NCBI GenBank assembly: GCA_022661535.1
Contig: JAKULF010000010.1
Location: 2,480,001-2,544,000, forward strand
DNA from: Eutypa lata
Taxonomy: Eukaryota; Ascomycota; Sordariomycetes; Xylariales; Diatrypaceae
Length of the DNA: 64,000 nucleotides
Reading direction: 5' to 3'
Of this stretch, positions 35,251-46,764 are shown in pieces. Positions within the stretch are counted from its first letter, which is position 1; each line of letters starts with the position of its first letter. A program made the translations under genes and the position numbers. Under the pieces are notes generated by a model. That model worked only from the letters and a program-made list of their open reading frames with translations, was not told the origin of the DNA and made no database searches.

Positions 35251-38200
35251 CTATATTTTTGATGGGCGCTTTCCGGCACGCCCAGAAAGCCTTGGCTTGA
35301 ACCCCTGAACGGCGAACCACAAGCTGCCGTCGATGCCAATTTTTAGCGGGGTTTCCTTTAGCGATGAACTACGTAGTGCTAGGTAGTGTAGTAGCTAAAC
35401 ATTAGCCAGTCGCTTCGTTCGCGGCTCGGTCCACGACAAAGAGACCAGCTAGTTAGGGGCTACCTAGAGTATCTAGTGTATACTATGTATGTAGGTATGT
35501 AGTTAATTACGTTTTAATAGCACAGCAGTTATAGCCAGGAAGAAGTGGTTTCCGATTACCGAAATGCTTCACTGGGCTGACGGGCGAACCGTGGATCTCG
35601 GTCGGTCTTGGATAGATAAGTACGTAACTACGTAGTTAAGGGTTTCTTTGAAACAACTACGGTCACGAAACGGCCCAAGCGCCTACAATAACTCCTACCG
35701 ATCTTCCCAGCCGCTCGGTGCAGGTTGTTTTGAAACATCATGTCACGGAGACAAGACGGCTCGCGAAACGCAATCTACAGGTTTAAACTGCATCATTTAA
35801 AACAGATGGACATACATGGTTACGGCTATGTAGACAGAGACAGATACCTACATAGTTATACGTTCGACGGCGAGTGACCGAGCAAGCAACCAGGTGAGAC
35901 AACAGCGCGTGGGTTTGCTACCATGCCGTCTCGGTCTTGTCTACCCAAGTCTCAAATATGCGCCTCGGGGCCCCCTCAAAATACACATATAAGACCCTAC
36001 GTACGCACATTAGTCAGGGGAAATAATAAATAGGTTACCGTTACCGTTACCCTACATGATGCATGGTATGGTAAGAAGGTGGCTAGCTGCAGCTGCTACA
36101 TTGAGCCTCAGCCGCGAGAAAATGATCCGGATCGGTTCAAGTGTCACCACACTTGTCTGTGTAAATCACCCGGTGGCGTGGCTGCCATTAATTCAATTCG
36201 TTTATCCATTGGCTATAGTAATACAAGAGCTATCTGCCTCTCTAGCTACCTACCAGGCCTGCAGGCTTGGGTAGCAGGTAATAGCTAAAGGACGGGGGCC
36301 AAGCGCCTGTTCACTTTTCGGCGCTTACTCAGTCAGGGCGGTGCCGTAGCATTGGGTAAGTAGATAGGTATGAATTCTAGGTCGGCCTGTCTGTCTGTCC
36401 TGTATGCGACATCGTATTTTAATTCTAGGTAATCATTTCAACAAGCTGGGAAATTACGTCGTACTCGTTAGAGACAACTCGGGCCAGGTGCTCGGTGGCC
36501 GCATAGCTTTTGTGGGAGCGCAATATTGACATTTTGTGATACTATACTTATACTCTATTAGTAGGTAGACAAGCAAATGACAGACGACGGGTCGTGCTTT
36601 GTTGGACCCGACCCGACTCGACTCGGCTCGATGGATGACCGTCAGACCTGAGTATAGACAAATGTCTAATGCTACCTAAAAGTGTCATTCAGTGCAACAT
36701 CCCCTCATCACCCGCGCTGCTTGTGTAACCGGGCTAGTTTGGCCTCTTAGTAACACAATATGAAACGTCAATCTATAACCATCGTCTCGTTATTTTATAA
36801 CGAAGCGTGAGTGAGAGTGGTAGCTTTACCTGGAGTATGTATGGAGCTTGGGTGACCATATAGAGATACGACTAGAGGGCTGAACTTTGTCCAATTGCCT
36901 AAACAATAGTATCCAGCGCGAAGAGTGCTCTTTGGCACTTAATCATATACATCGCGAACATGATAATCTGCCTACCGTTTTTGTAGGTCACCTGCTCGTC
37001 AAGATTATATAATGTAAGAATTACATGTCTACTTAAGGAATATATAATAGCCTAAAGAAGGTCCACGTAAGCTTGTTCTCTTCGGGATTGCTTTCCTTCT
37101 AGAACGTTTCCATATTAGTAAGGTAAGCATTAATATGAAGTTAAAATCCTTACCTCCCCCAAGGTATGTAGGCAGGTAGAAGAGATCCTTCAAGTTGTTC
37201 ACTTCCCAACCTGTCAGGTTGCCTGGTATCTACACTACTTCCGGCCCTATGGGAACGTCAATCAAAAAGTCGATCGTTCTAACCCTCTGAAAAGGGGCAA
37301 CAAAATATTTATCATTTATTCCTCTAGGCCTTAAAGTATACACATACTGAGCGTAGACATATCCTTAAGTTAGGAAGCTTACTAATATTCCTCTGTAGGG
37401 GGGAAGGGGTGGGCGTAATTCAGCCTCGGTCGACACCACCTTCTCTTCTTGGCACTGGCTAGTGGTTACAGGAGTGCTTTCAACATCGCAAGTGCTTCCG
37501 TTCGTAGCAAGGTTGCACAATGGTGTCTCCTCCCCTGGAATTTTCCGATACTAAAAACAATCCGGGGTTAAGAATCCCGGCCGGCCCCCTATTAATCAAT
37601 TGGCCAACGGACTAACTATATGATTCGTCGCCGCTCGTGCGTATGCTTGAAATAATAACAAGGTCTAGTATACGTAGAATGGATCCTCCCTCCGCTCTGG
37701 GTTTGCAGTGGGTGATAATACCCATTGGTAGCATTCGTCACTCACGTGCACGCCGTTTTGTGTTTCATCAACGCTCTTGATACCTGCCTCCAGAATCTAG
37801 AGCACAACAAGGTATCATATTGCGAACGTATAGCATGTGCTTTCTTACGGTAGGTAGTTAGGTCCGCTTATAATTCACCCGCCGGGTCCGGCAGGATTCG
37901 CGCAAGGGAGGGCTACACGGTCCATACGAGTCAGAGGCACCCAATGGGCTGAGGACAGATTGTGTTATGTAAACGAGGCTTGTGGCGTGGTAGTTAGAAT
38001 CATACGCACGACACATTCGACTAGCTAGTCAGCCTCATTCCTGTACGCATGACTGGGCTCGGTCCGATCAGTTCTCAGATTACCTAACATGGGATCTTCC
38101 AGGTGGGTGGTGGTCAGCGAATCCTCATTCGGACCCGAGACTGATTTCCGACGTCTACGTAGAAAGGTTAGCTAAGCTACGCCGCAATCCTGTAGCTTCT

Positions 38201-39305
38201 GCTTGAGTAGATTCTCTTAGCAGCTACAAGACAGATAATGTGCTCTTTTAGGAAGATGACACATAGGAAGTTCAGTGACGAGTCGGGAGAGGTGAATAAA
38301 TCATCCATTGGGAGATCCTTCCTTCATCTTAACGACATAATGTGTATAGGTACACACTTGGGTCCATTCTAAGTAGTCGGAACCCCCTAGGCTACGGCGT
38401 AATAATAAGTTCATTAGTGAAAAGTCAATAATCAGTCCACTAATCGAGCTTCATATCAGCTCCTACTGTAATGCTGTCATAACGAGTCGTGGCAGGTTCA
38501 TGTAATTTGTCTTTGTGACTGTTCAGCTAATAGCATAGCGAGCGATAGTAAGATATGTTGCTGGTGGGCTAACATGAAAGTCTATAGGCTAATCCAGGAT
38601 GATGTCAACCGAAAAAGGATATCCTCTCCATAGGAACTTAATGGTAGTTATTCAGCTTGAGCCATGTAGATATATGACAGTACAAGTGACTTGTACTTAA
38701 TTAGCATCGAGTTCTGAACGGTATATTTAATTATGTTGATGAGAAATGTACTCTATGTCTCGCCTCTAACTGTATAGTCGCCAAAGTCAAAACGGACACT
38801 AATAAACTGTCAAAGGTTTCCGCAAACGAATTGCTTCCAGTAATTTGGTTCTGTTTTTAAAGCTACCTTTTAGTAGGAGTTACCACTTGGTATTAAAAAG
38901 TATTAAGGTGCAGAATTTTGAAAAACAAACGTACAAATAGCATCACTCTATATTTATGGTAGTGTGTCACAGATACTAAATCTCATACTAGGAGCATTGG
39001 AAATCATCTCAACCCATATATGTGTCATTCGTGTACAGACATGATACCTTCTCTTGTTCACAGGATACCACTTCGATAAAAAAATGAACTACGATAGTTG
39101 TACTCAAAGGTCTCATGCTATGCCTTCTCGAACTACCACTCTAGAACAAAGGGGAAGAAATTAGGTAGCATCTAATTATACAATAATTGTAACATCGAGG
39201 AAGGGAGAAAGGAAGGAGAGAAAGAAAAGAAAAGATCCATTGAGTACGAAAACAGAAATGTTAGGCCCATACACCGCGATTGAAAAGCAACCACGTTTTG
39301 GAAGA

Positions 39306-41400
39306 TTAGGCTCTCAGCCTCTTTGGTACCCGGCCTCCGCCATTATCATCACGCGCTCGCCTGCCACCTGCTCCTGGAATACTCAACGGAGTAGGTGCGG
39401 CCGGAGTAGCCGGGAACGTGGGAGCCACCCATTGGGAGACTGACGACGGCCACTACAACATCTGGGGTTAGCAACTACCGTACTTTACGGATATGTCAAG
39501 GAACTATGGAAGTTGTCCGGAAGTCTATTTCTGCCGAACACACCTCTTCAAGTAATCCCAAGAACTGAAGCCGGATATATGTAGAAGAAAATAACTTCGA
39601 AATTACTTACGTTTCTCATAGTGGCATTCCAATTCGGGACCCCGCAGTCCTTGTTCAATCTGGTTGGACCTTTGATCTCTCGACTTAATTGGGTGATATT
39701 TGTATTGAGCAAGTTCCACGAGTTTGCCGCCATTTGCCCACCATTGCGAGAATCTTGTACCATACCGTTGATATGCTTGATAAGGGTCTTGTATCGGTTG
39801 TCGGCCTGCGTTAACTCGGGCCCTGCTACTTTAAAGACGGTGGCCTTGAAATTCCTCCGTCCAGTCGGCGAGGCCGTCGATGCTTCCCCGTAAGCTTTAT
39901 TGTTGTCTATCTCCTTCCTCACCCTAGACCTCAACACGGTGAGACGCCAGTTGACACATTCTATAAAGATTTGGAGTTAACGATTGATTCTTTACGGTCA
40001 TTTCTACGAATGCATAGGGGGTTTCCGGAACTCCTTCTCACAGGCAATACCCCTTACAGTGACTTCAAGCATTGGAGCCAATCACGAAGAAAAGAAAACG
40101 CCCGCGGATGTTGCTTACGGTTGATAAACTCTCTGAAATATTTGGAGTTAGCCTTCTCCATTTCCAAATAGCTGGCGGCGATCCGGGAGTCTCAAGTTAT
40201 GGTATAGAGCGAGAACTCCCGTTGACAAAACAATGCGCTCCTAAAACACGCCATATGGCGACATAAATAACGCCGGGAGTTACTTACATGCACCAGCGGA
40301 AAAAGGTTCTATAAGATGTCCGAGTGTCGGATACCGAGCAGGCCTCTGTCACACCTTAGCGTTAGTAATATGAAGGAGACACTTTTGAGCTTTCCTTCTT
40401 CCTTTTAGAATGTGGGGGGGTTCTAAAAGGAGGGGGGGAAGCCTGGTACTGCGAGAAACGAAAGAAAGAAAAAGCAAGTACACTCACTCAGTGCTCGACC
40501 CTCCTCCGGTGTCATTCCATACACCTTGACGAAGAGGTCTCTCTTGCCCACATCAAACCACTTAGAATCTACGATATCGCAGTCGCCCTGGACGCAGCTC
40601 TCATGGACGAGCCGATTGGCGGCGTTTCCGGGGCCCGTCTTGTCGTGGAAATCGACCCACCAACGGGGGTCGTCGCGGAGGTAATGGTCCATGAATCGGT
40701 ATCGAGCCTATGTCACGTTTGAGAGTTAACGAATGCGATTCACAGTACGTGGTCTAGGGAACTCTCGTCCCGGTCTGGAGAGGCTCAAGCTAGTGATGTT
40801 GTGGTGCAATATTAGGCTAAGAGCTCCGGTGACAGCGAAGGGGGATTTAAGTAAGGGGCTGGCTCTCTCCATGCTCACCTGCGCCCAGTTATCAACCCAA
40901 TTCAACGCTCGGTCAAGTGTATCGCTTTTGCCCCGGTCGTCGCTTAGAAGTCCCTGGTTGAAGTGGGCGAAGAAGCCCGGGCCTATGTAGTCCTTGAGGT
41001 TGTTAGGGTCGTCGTAGGCCGTGCGCCCGAGTCGGATGAGCGACTCGTGCTCTTCGACCACCAGCCGCGCCTCCTCGTTGCCCTCGATGGGTACCATAGC
41101 CGTGATGCTCTTTTGGTTGTCGAGGTGGTATTCGTACCCTAATTGAATCAGGTTGTGGAGGATTGCCGTCAACTTGGCGTTGTTGACGATGTGTATCTTC
41201 TTCGCCGCTTCCTTCTGTTCCTTTCCACCGCCCGGCTGTGCCCTGTCCAGGTCTTTGAGATAGACGAGCAGGTTGAACTTTTCTGTTTTAACCTTGTCCT
41301 TCCCCTTTGGGGGGGTTTGCGGGAGCGTTTGCCACCATGATTTCGGGTTTTGGAGAGCTGGGAAAGCGGGCTTGTTCACGATACTTATGACCGCCGCCAT
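39306..41400 (-). CDS. orphan seven-exon protein of unknown function
   Basis: Proposed exons: 41400-40879, 40707-40488, 40308-40288, 40190-40119, 39960-39611, 39564-39544, 39452-39306; about 450 residues. Phases agree at every junction and each intron has GT-AG ends, though exon 3 (21 nt), exon 6 (21 nt) and the last acceptor are tentative. The start is MAAVISIVNKPAFPAL. No signal peptide or membrane segment. Visible stretches include FNLLVYLKDLDRAQPGGG, IGPGFFAHFNQGLLSDD, DHYLRDDPRWWVDFHDKTG, HESCVQGDCDIVDSKWF, MEKANSKYFREFIN then QCVNWRLTVLRSRVRKE, a helical segment TQLSREIKGPTR, and a Pro/Gly/Arg tail. Trp and charged residues are frequent, suggesting a soluble helical protein. I do not recognise the family. 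The final exon could read in another frame ending QASA. Confidence 0.6.
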
Positions 41401-43082
41401 CTTTGGAAGTAATGCTAATGGTGGTGGTAGTGGTGATGAATAGCAGCTTAGGTCGAGGTACTAATCGTAAGAAGCCCTCGCAGTCTCTGTATAGGCTAAT
41501 GGCCTGTAAGTTACGCTCTTAGATTTGTGCTTTTATTATTATCCAGTTTGCTATAACTAGCTAGAAACATGCTCCATGACTAAAGCTGCGCAAAGGGGAG
41601 AATTTTGACGAATTTGACAAGGACACACACACACCCGCCATGTGGTGCCGTTTCCGGATGACTGTTTTTGTCTTGAATATACAAAGACCTCGTGGTCGAA
41701 GATGTTGAGGTAGCGTTGCTTTGTATCCGTTGCTCTGCAGCTATACGAAACAATGACAATTCATGGCGCGATCTATAACCTCAAGAATGTGGTCTTATTG
41801 AACGATTAAGGGAAGTATGGGTAGGATAATGCACTGCTATACTTGGATCTAATGAACATTGACGACTTACAGGCATTCAGGGGGGATTAATGGGACTATG
41901 AAGTGGATAAACCATTGTGAAATTGACCAAAGAGCCACGACAATATTGACCCAGTACCTGCTCATCGTCTTCGCTATAACCTGAACAAACCTAATTTAAT
42001 TCCTAAATATTTTCAAATATGCGGAGCGAAAGTTCGTCTCTGGTTATCTTTTCCGTTTGCGGGTCTATAAGAACCCTGCCCTCTTTATTAAAACTCGCCA
42101 TGAACTGGAGGTAGCTAGCGTTTCTAGAATGCCCTTTATTCCACTTCGTTTTTCGAGGACAATAAAACCTTGAGTTCCGTGTGTCAATACCTGAGCGAGA
42201 CCTTAACAGAGAGAGCCACCCCAATTTAATATGTTCTTATTTCTATTGTATCTTTGGTTGAATTGTTTAGGCCATTTCAAACATACCTTTTTTCTAGTCT
42301 AATGGGTTATTGAAACACATAGATATGTGTTGCTATGATTAAACAGAGGGTTCTGCTGCAGGAAATACAGTCACACAAATCCATGTATCAGTATAGAAAG
42401 GGTAGTTAAGTAGTTTGTAATGATTGGTGACCCTTGAAAACGTCTCTTGTTTTATACTAGACGATTCTTAGCTCGCTAAATAAAACTTAACATACCGGAC
42501 TATTGAGTCTCTTATTTCATTGCCCCTTAACCGATTAATTACCATTTGTGAATAATCCGTGTCACTTGGATGCAAAGAGCTTGCTATTCCAACTGTTGAA
42601 TTGGTAAAAGTCAGGTGTGTCTACGAACCCCTCGAAGGGTCCTGATAGTTGTATTAACTATATGCTGCCTAAGGGGCCTGTTTGATAGTCTGAGATGTTC
42701 TTCCCTCCTTCAACCTTATGGAAATAGAAGCGCACACTATTCCTATAATCAATAATAGACAGAGTAGTTGTACCTAGCTCTTCAGACGCGACATTGTGAT
42801 ATTAAGTCATAGTTCTCACTTTATGCCTTACCAACTTGAACAATCATCTATTTCTACCCACAGAAAAGTGACCGATCAAGGAACCGTGAATCATACGTAC
42901 ATGCAAACACCACGCATCTCCTTAGTGGACTAAAACAACAGGTTCAAAATCCCCCTTCAATAAAGCCTATTTACAATCTACAAAATACAAAAAAGCTTAA
43001 CGCCCAGCGTTCTACAGGCTACGCACCTAATCAACTAATCAACTAATCAACACACACAGCACCACCACGACCACGACCATCA
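41401..43082. other. intergenic, nothing assigned
   Basis: About 1.7 kb between two minus-strand genes, AT-rich from 41.9 to 43.0 kb. A frame at 42224-42003 (minus, ends TRDELSLRIFENI) looks mildly protein-like but has no neighbouring exon or recognised motif. Confidence 0.55.
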
Positions 43083-45692
43083 TCACAAAGGCGGCAGCTC
43101 CTCCCGGCAAATCGGGCACTGCAGCCGGAACCGCATCCAGCCCTCCAGACAGGCGCTGTGGAAGATGTGGCGGCACGGCGTGACCATGTACATGCGGCGG
43201 GCGAAGACGCCCGCGACGCCGCCGACGGCGGTAGCCGGGTCGCCGCCGCCGTCGCTGCCGTCCTCGCCGGCGCGGACGACGGGGACCTCGAGGACCTCCC
43301 TGCAGATGGCGCAGTCGATGACGTGGATGTTGGTCCTCTTCCTGTTCTTCCCACCACCACCACCACCACCACCACCACCACCAGTACTATCCTTACTATC
43401 CCTGCCGTCTTCATCCTCGCCCATCCGGACGGTAGAGGTCGGGCTTCCCGAAACCGCGGACGCGGACACGAGCCCGATGGGCAGGCCGCCGGCCTCGAGG
43501 TTGTCCTCGCGCAGGACGGGGTGGTACTCCCAGGCCTCGGGCATCCAGCCGCGGGGGACGCCGTAGCGGGGGCCGAGGACGGACTGGGCGGCGAGGGCCC
43601 AGATCTGGAGCCAGAGCCAGGCGGCGAGGGCGGCGAAGGCGGGCCGGTCGGGCTCCGCGAAGGCGAAGTTGTCGCGCAGGAGGTAGAAGTAGGCAATGGG
43701 CAGCAGCCGCAAGACCGACTGGCCCACGACGAACGGCCACGACAGCGCCTGCCGGCAGTTGCGGTACACGTTGCGGTAGAGCTGCGGCGTCCAGAGCGAG
43801 AGGTAGGCGAAGGCGAGAAGGTTGAAGTACGCCGAGCGCACGCTGGGGCGCCAGCTCGCCGCTGCGAGGCTGAGGAATAGGATGCAGATCCCTAGCATCA
43901 CGAATCGCCCGAAGATGCTGCTGATTGGCGTGCTTTGGTTTTGTGTGGTGGTGTTGGTGTTGCCTGCGGTTGCTGGTGCAGGCAGGGTGTTGTTATTTGT
44001 AATCTCGTCGATCTCGGCATCGATATCCTGATCAGATGGGATTATGATGGGAGGCGATGGTGGTCTTTGAGGGTTGGTTGTTGGAGGATTTGGTGTAGGG
44101 GGCTGGGCCGGTGTCGGTACCGGTGCCGGTGTGGAAGCTGGTCGCGCTGGTTGCGTGTTCTGTCTTTCCCGCCCCCTTTCTTGCCGTCTCCATTCAGGCT
44201 CCTGTACCTTGTAAATTTCGGCTAGGAAGAATATACCTACGCTCATGGATAGGAACGAAGCACAGGTGACAACTAGAGACGGTAGCAGTGTAGTCGACGC
44301 GGACAGACTCCAGGCTGCTGATCCAGCGAACGTGATACCATCTGCAAGCAGCATCATGCTTGCAGTGTAAAAACTTATACGGCCCAGCGTCGAGGGTGTA
44401 GAGGTTTCCTTCATCTGCATTTTGAGGAGCTGAACCTGTCCAAAGATGACGAGACCGAGACCCAAGAGCCATGTACTAACGCTGTAGATGAATGTCTCTT
44501 GCTTAACACCAACCAAGTGTTGGCCGTCTGTGGGAGGGAAGGCTGGTGGCCCCCTTGTTTCAAGGAAGAAGGCACAATCAGGGGAGAATATCACAGCGGA
44601 CATCTGTAGCTTCGGAGTGGTTTGGTGAGGGGCCCCTCGAGGAAAGCGGAGCTCCCTCTCAATATCTTCGATCGCTTTTGCGACATTCTCAGGCCCAGTA
44701 AGAGTGGGCTGGACTTTCAATACATCCTTATCCGGAGGGTAAATCTGTAGATATACCAAATACTCGCAATGAGGAGATGGGTTCCAAGCTTCTCCTGGAG
44801 CATCCAGTGTGGATGCCCAGGGATCCATCTGATCGACAAAAGAGCGCTGCTCTTTTTTGTCCAACACTTTGTTCAGAGTTCTGTTCAACAAGGCTTGACT
44901 AGAATCGAAGAAATCTGGCCGGGCAGTGATATGAGGCAACCCGAAAATACCGGCGAACTTTTCACTTGTCGTGGTTAGCAGCATAGCCCCCTGTCGCGGC
45001 CAATGAACACCATGAAGGCGCATTTCCCAGCTGTTTCCGGATCCTTCCAGGTCCTCAATATTGACACTCGCAGAAACCTCCCGTGCCTGTATTTCCGTTC
45101 TGAGAAGTGCACTTGAATCGACTTCTTCCGGTTCTTTGCCGGCATCCTCATCATCGTCAATACGGACCAGCATCTTTCCTTCCTTTCCTGTAGCATTTCG
45201 GCTCCACTGTAAGGCCCAGCCGGACCATGTCACATCCGGACTTATGTCGCTTAAGTTATAACTGGAATGGTATCTCTGGGATGATGTATTCAGTCTATCC
45301 CAATGGCCATGCACTACACCAGTCGCGTTCTGCCAGACGGGCTCCGATACCTCAGGAGCCCCGACGGCATTGCGACTCCATTCCTCACATCGGTTCTTGA
45401 AACGGTCGAGATCTTCCCAGACGAACCCATCTTCCTGTCGAAATCCCGTCAGATTCAGGTATCCGGTCGTGTTATTGTCGGGCGGATCATCAGTGGCTAA
45501 CTGGGGAGAGAAGTCCCCCCATTTTGTGGTATTCAGGACACCATGGGCGTATCGCTGGCGGGCGAGTCGGCTCTTGACTAGGGCCGGTCCTGCGATCAGG
45601 CCTGGTCCGGTGTCGGGGGTGGAGGCGAACCAGAAGAGGAGGATGATGAGGAAGAGAAGACGGGCGTTGTCTTGCGGGGGCGGCATAGCCAA
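43083..45692 (-). CDS. dsc1: RING E3 ubiquitin ligase, Dsc1/Tul1 family
   Basis: An intronless frame of 869 residues. It begins with an N-terminal hydrophobic segment (LLFLIILLFWFAS), followed by a luminal region with several N-glycosylation sequons, then a block of membrane helices between residues about 400 and 650, split by a Pro/Thr-rich loop. It ends with a RING domain: DCAICREVLEVP, TPCRHIFHSACLEGW and CPICREELPPL. This layout is that of Tul1 in yeast and Dsc1 (DscA in Aspergillus), the catalytic subunit of the Golgi Dsc complex that ubiquitinates membrane proteins and, in several fungi, activates SREBP by proteolysis. A run of ten Gly encoded by a (CCA/ACC)n tract lies just before the RING, and an Ala/Gly-rich insert lies inside it between the first Cys pair and the CRH motif. 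The 3' end is GC-rich compared with the rest. Its start is 512 bp from the divergent HSBP1-like gene. Confidence 0.9.
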   Translation of the reverse strand: MAMPPPQDNARLLFLIILLFWFASTPDTGPGLIAGPALVKSRLARQRYAHGVLNTTKWGDFSPQLATDDPPDNNTTGYLNLTGFRQEDGFVWEDLDRFKNRCEEWSRNAVGAPEVSEPVWQNATGVVHGHWDRLNTSSQRYHSSYNLSDISPDVTWSGWALQWSRNATGKEGKMLVRIDDDEDAGKEPEEVDSSALLRTEIQAREVSASVNIEDLEGSGNSWEMRLHGVHWPRQGAMLLTTTSEKFAGIFGLPHITARPDFFDSSQALLNRTLNKVLDKKEQRSFVDQMDPWASTLDAPGEAWNPSPHCEYLVYLQIYPPDKDVLKVQPTLTGPENVAKAIEDIERELRFPRGAPHQTTPKLQMSAVIFSPDCAFFLETRGPPAFPPTDGQHLVGVKQETFIYSVSTWLLGLGLVIFGQVQLLKMQMKETSTPSTLGRISFYTASMMLLADGITFAGSAAWSLSASTTLLPSLVVTCASFLSMSVGIFFLAEIYKVQEPEWRRQERGRERQNTQPARPASTPAPVPTPAQPPTPNPPTTNPQRPPSPPIIIPSDQDIDAEIDEITNNNTLPAPATAGNTNTTTQNQSTPISSIFGRFVMLGICILFLSLAAASWRPSVRSAYFNLLAFAYLSLWTPQLYRNVYRNCRQALSWPFVVGQSVLRLLPIAYFYLLRDNFAFAEPDRPAFAALAAWLWLQIWALAAQSVLGPRYGVPRGWMPEAWEYHPVLREDNLEAGGLPIGLVSASAVSGSPTSTVRMGEDEDGRDSKDSTGGGGGGGGGGGKNRKRTNIHVIDCAICREVLEVPVVRAGEDGSDGGGDPATAVGGVAGVFARRMYMVTPCRHIFHSACLEGWMRFRLQCPICREELPPL

Positions 45693-46204
45693 GTTGTTGT
45701 TACCTCGGGCGCATGGTGGTTTGGGATATTAAATTTAGGACTGCGGTTCTAGGTAAACATCCGCTGCTGCATGAGGTGTGACATGAATCAACCAAAGTTA
45801 ACGCTTCAAGTATGAATGAACGATGAGGTGATATATATATTTATGAAAGTAGTCGTGTGAGGTCATTCAATGTAGAGAGCTATTCATCTGTCAGCCTTAC
45901 TGTAGTTAGTTATGCATTTATACATTACTGCCCAATTAACTATGCGCATAGACGCCTTAGTGCATTGTGTTAGTTACCTACTTTACTTGGCAGCAGCTTG
46001 GCAGCCCAGTGCTTATTCAAAAGTCGCACCTCCATATTTGTTAGTTACTGATCGCTCTGAAATGCTGGACACACATACCTCACTTCCATTCTCGAGACAC
46101 TCACTATAACACCAGTGAGAAAATCATTGCAAGAACAGCATATCTTTCCTTTCGTCTCAAACAACCAAATTATCGTACAAGAGCATTCTCCAACGTCCTC
46201 CAAG
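45693..46204. promoter_or_regulatory. divergent promoter region between dsc1 and HSBP1-like genes
   Basis: The 512 bp between two start codons that point away from each other must hold both promoters. I did not identify specific factor sites. Confidence 0.5.
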
Positions 46205-46583
46205 ATGTCGTCAGGCAAGCCGGAAGCCAATCAAGAGACCAACAAAGAGACTGGCACTGTGAGTCCCCCTGTGGTCTAATATACATATACCTGGCTGCTT
46301 CTTGAGCTGACTTGGTCTATCTATCCCTTAAGGGCTCAAATGAGCTAACAGTGGTTGTCGAGGATCTGCTCAACTCACTCTCTAATAAGTTTGCTGGCGT
46401 ATCAAGCGAGATCTTTGCCAAGAGTATGTCACCATCAAGTTCTATCACCCATCAAGATCACTTTGTCTTCTAACATAAAGGGTTCGTCTAGTGGATGAGA
46501 TGTCAAAGCGCTTGGACAACCTCGAAGCTTCGCTCCAAGCCAATCAGGAGAGTAATGCTAATTCACCTTCAAAGCCGCAATGA
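46205..46583 (+). CDS. heat shock factor-binding protein 1 (HSBP1) homologue
   Basis: Exons: 46205-46258, 46333-46423, 46492-46583; 78 residues. The product is a short acidic-to-polar N-terminus (MSSGKPEANQE) and then an uninterrupted helix with heptad spacing: ELTVVVEDLLNSLSNKF, VSSEIFAK-MDEMSKRLD and NLEASLQAN. These match the conserved core of HSBP1, which forms a trimeric coiled coil and binds the trimerisation domain of heat shock factor 1, dampening the heat shock response in animals and plants. Intron 1 donor is GTGAGT, intron 2 donor GTATGT; phases are 0 and 1 and the frame is kept. The length fits the family. The gene is too short and interrupted to show as a long open frame. Whether it modulates Hsf1 in this fungus is inferred from homology. 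Confidence 0.9.
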
Positions 46584-46764
46584 AGTATGGAAAAGTCAAT
46601 GGGTCGCGGAAAGGCGTTACTGGTGTTGGTGGTAAAGCTAGATGTCATTTTTGCTGTAGCATAAAATCATGATTGTTTTTCTTTTCTGACTCGACAAAGT
46701 ATTGTCCAGTCCATCTTAACATTACATGTGCTCATAACCCCGAGTCCAAACCCTAGGAAGCCTA

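Larger units (their letters stand above)
32714..39305. other. 6.6-kb gene-poor region with short-repeat words
   Basis: No open frame here is convincing. Tetranucleotide tracts of the CTAC/GTAG type recur (about 33620-33645, 34345-34361, 34913-34932, 35228-35250), and a CA/CG dinucleotide tract is listed separately. No tRNA or transposon ends were recognised. Short frames around 33868-34236 and 36056-36288 arise from low-complexity DNA. Confidence 0.55.

Noticed and set aside
36056..36288. Overlapping frames of 72 and 69 codons
   Set aside because: Two frames over the same DNA, no motif, in a region otherwise free of coding signals.
40401..40430. Inverted repeat CTTTTAGAA / TTCTAAAAG around a G run
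   Set aside because: It lies inside a proposed intron of the orphan gene and is short; no reason to call a terminator or RNA gene.
43158..43880. 240-codon plus-strand frame and two further frames over the same DNA
   Set aside because: Shadows of the GC-rich 3' end of the Dsc1-like gene; His-, Gly- and Thr-rich translations come from the (ACC)n tract.
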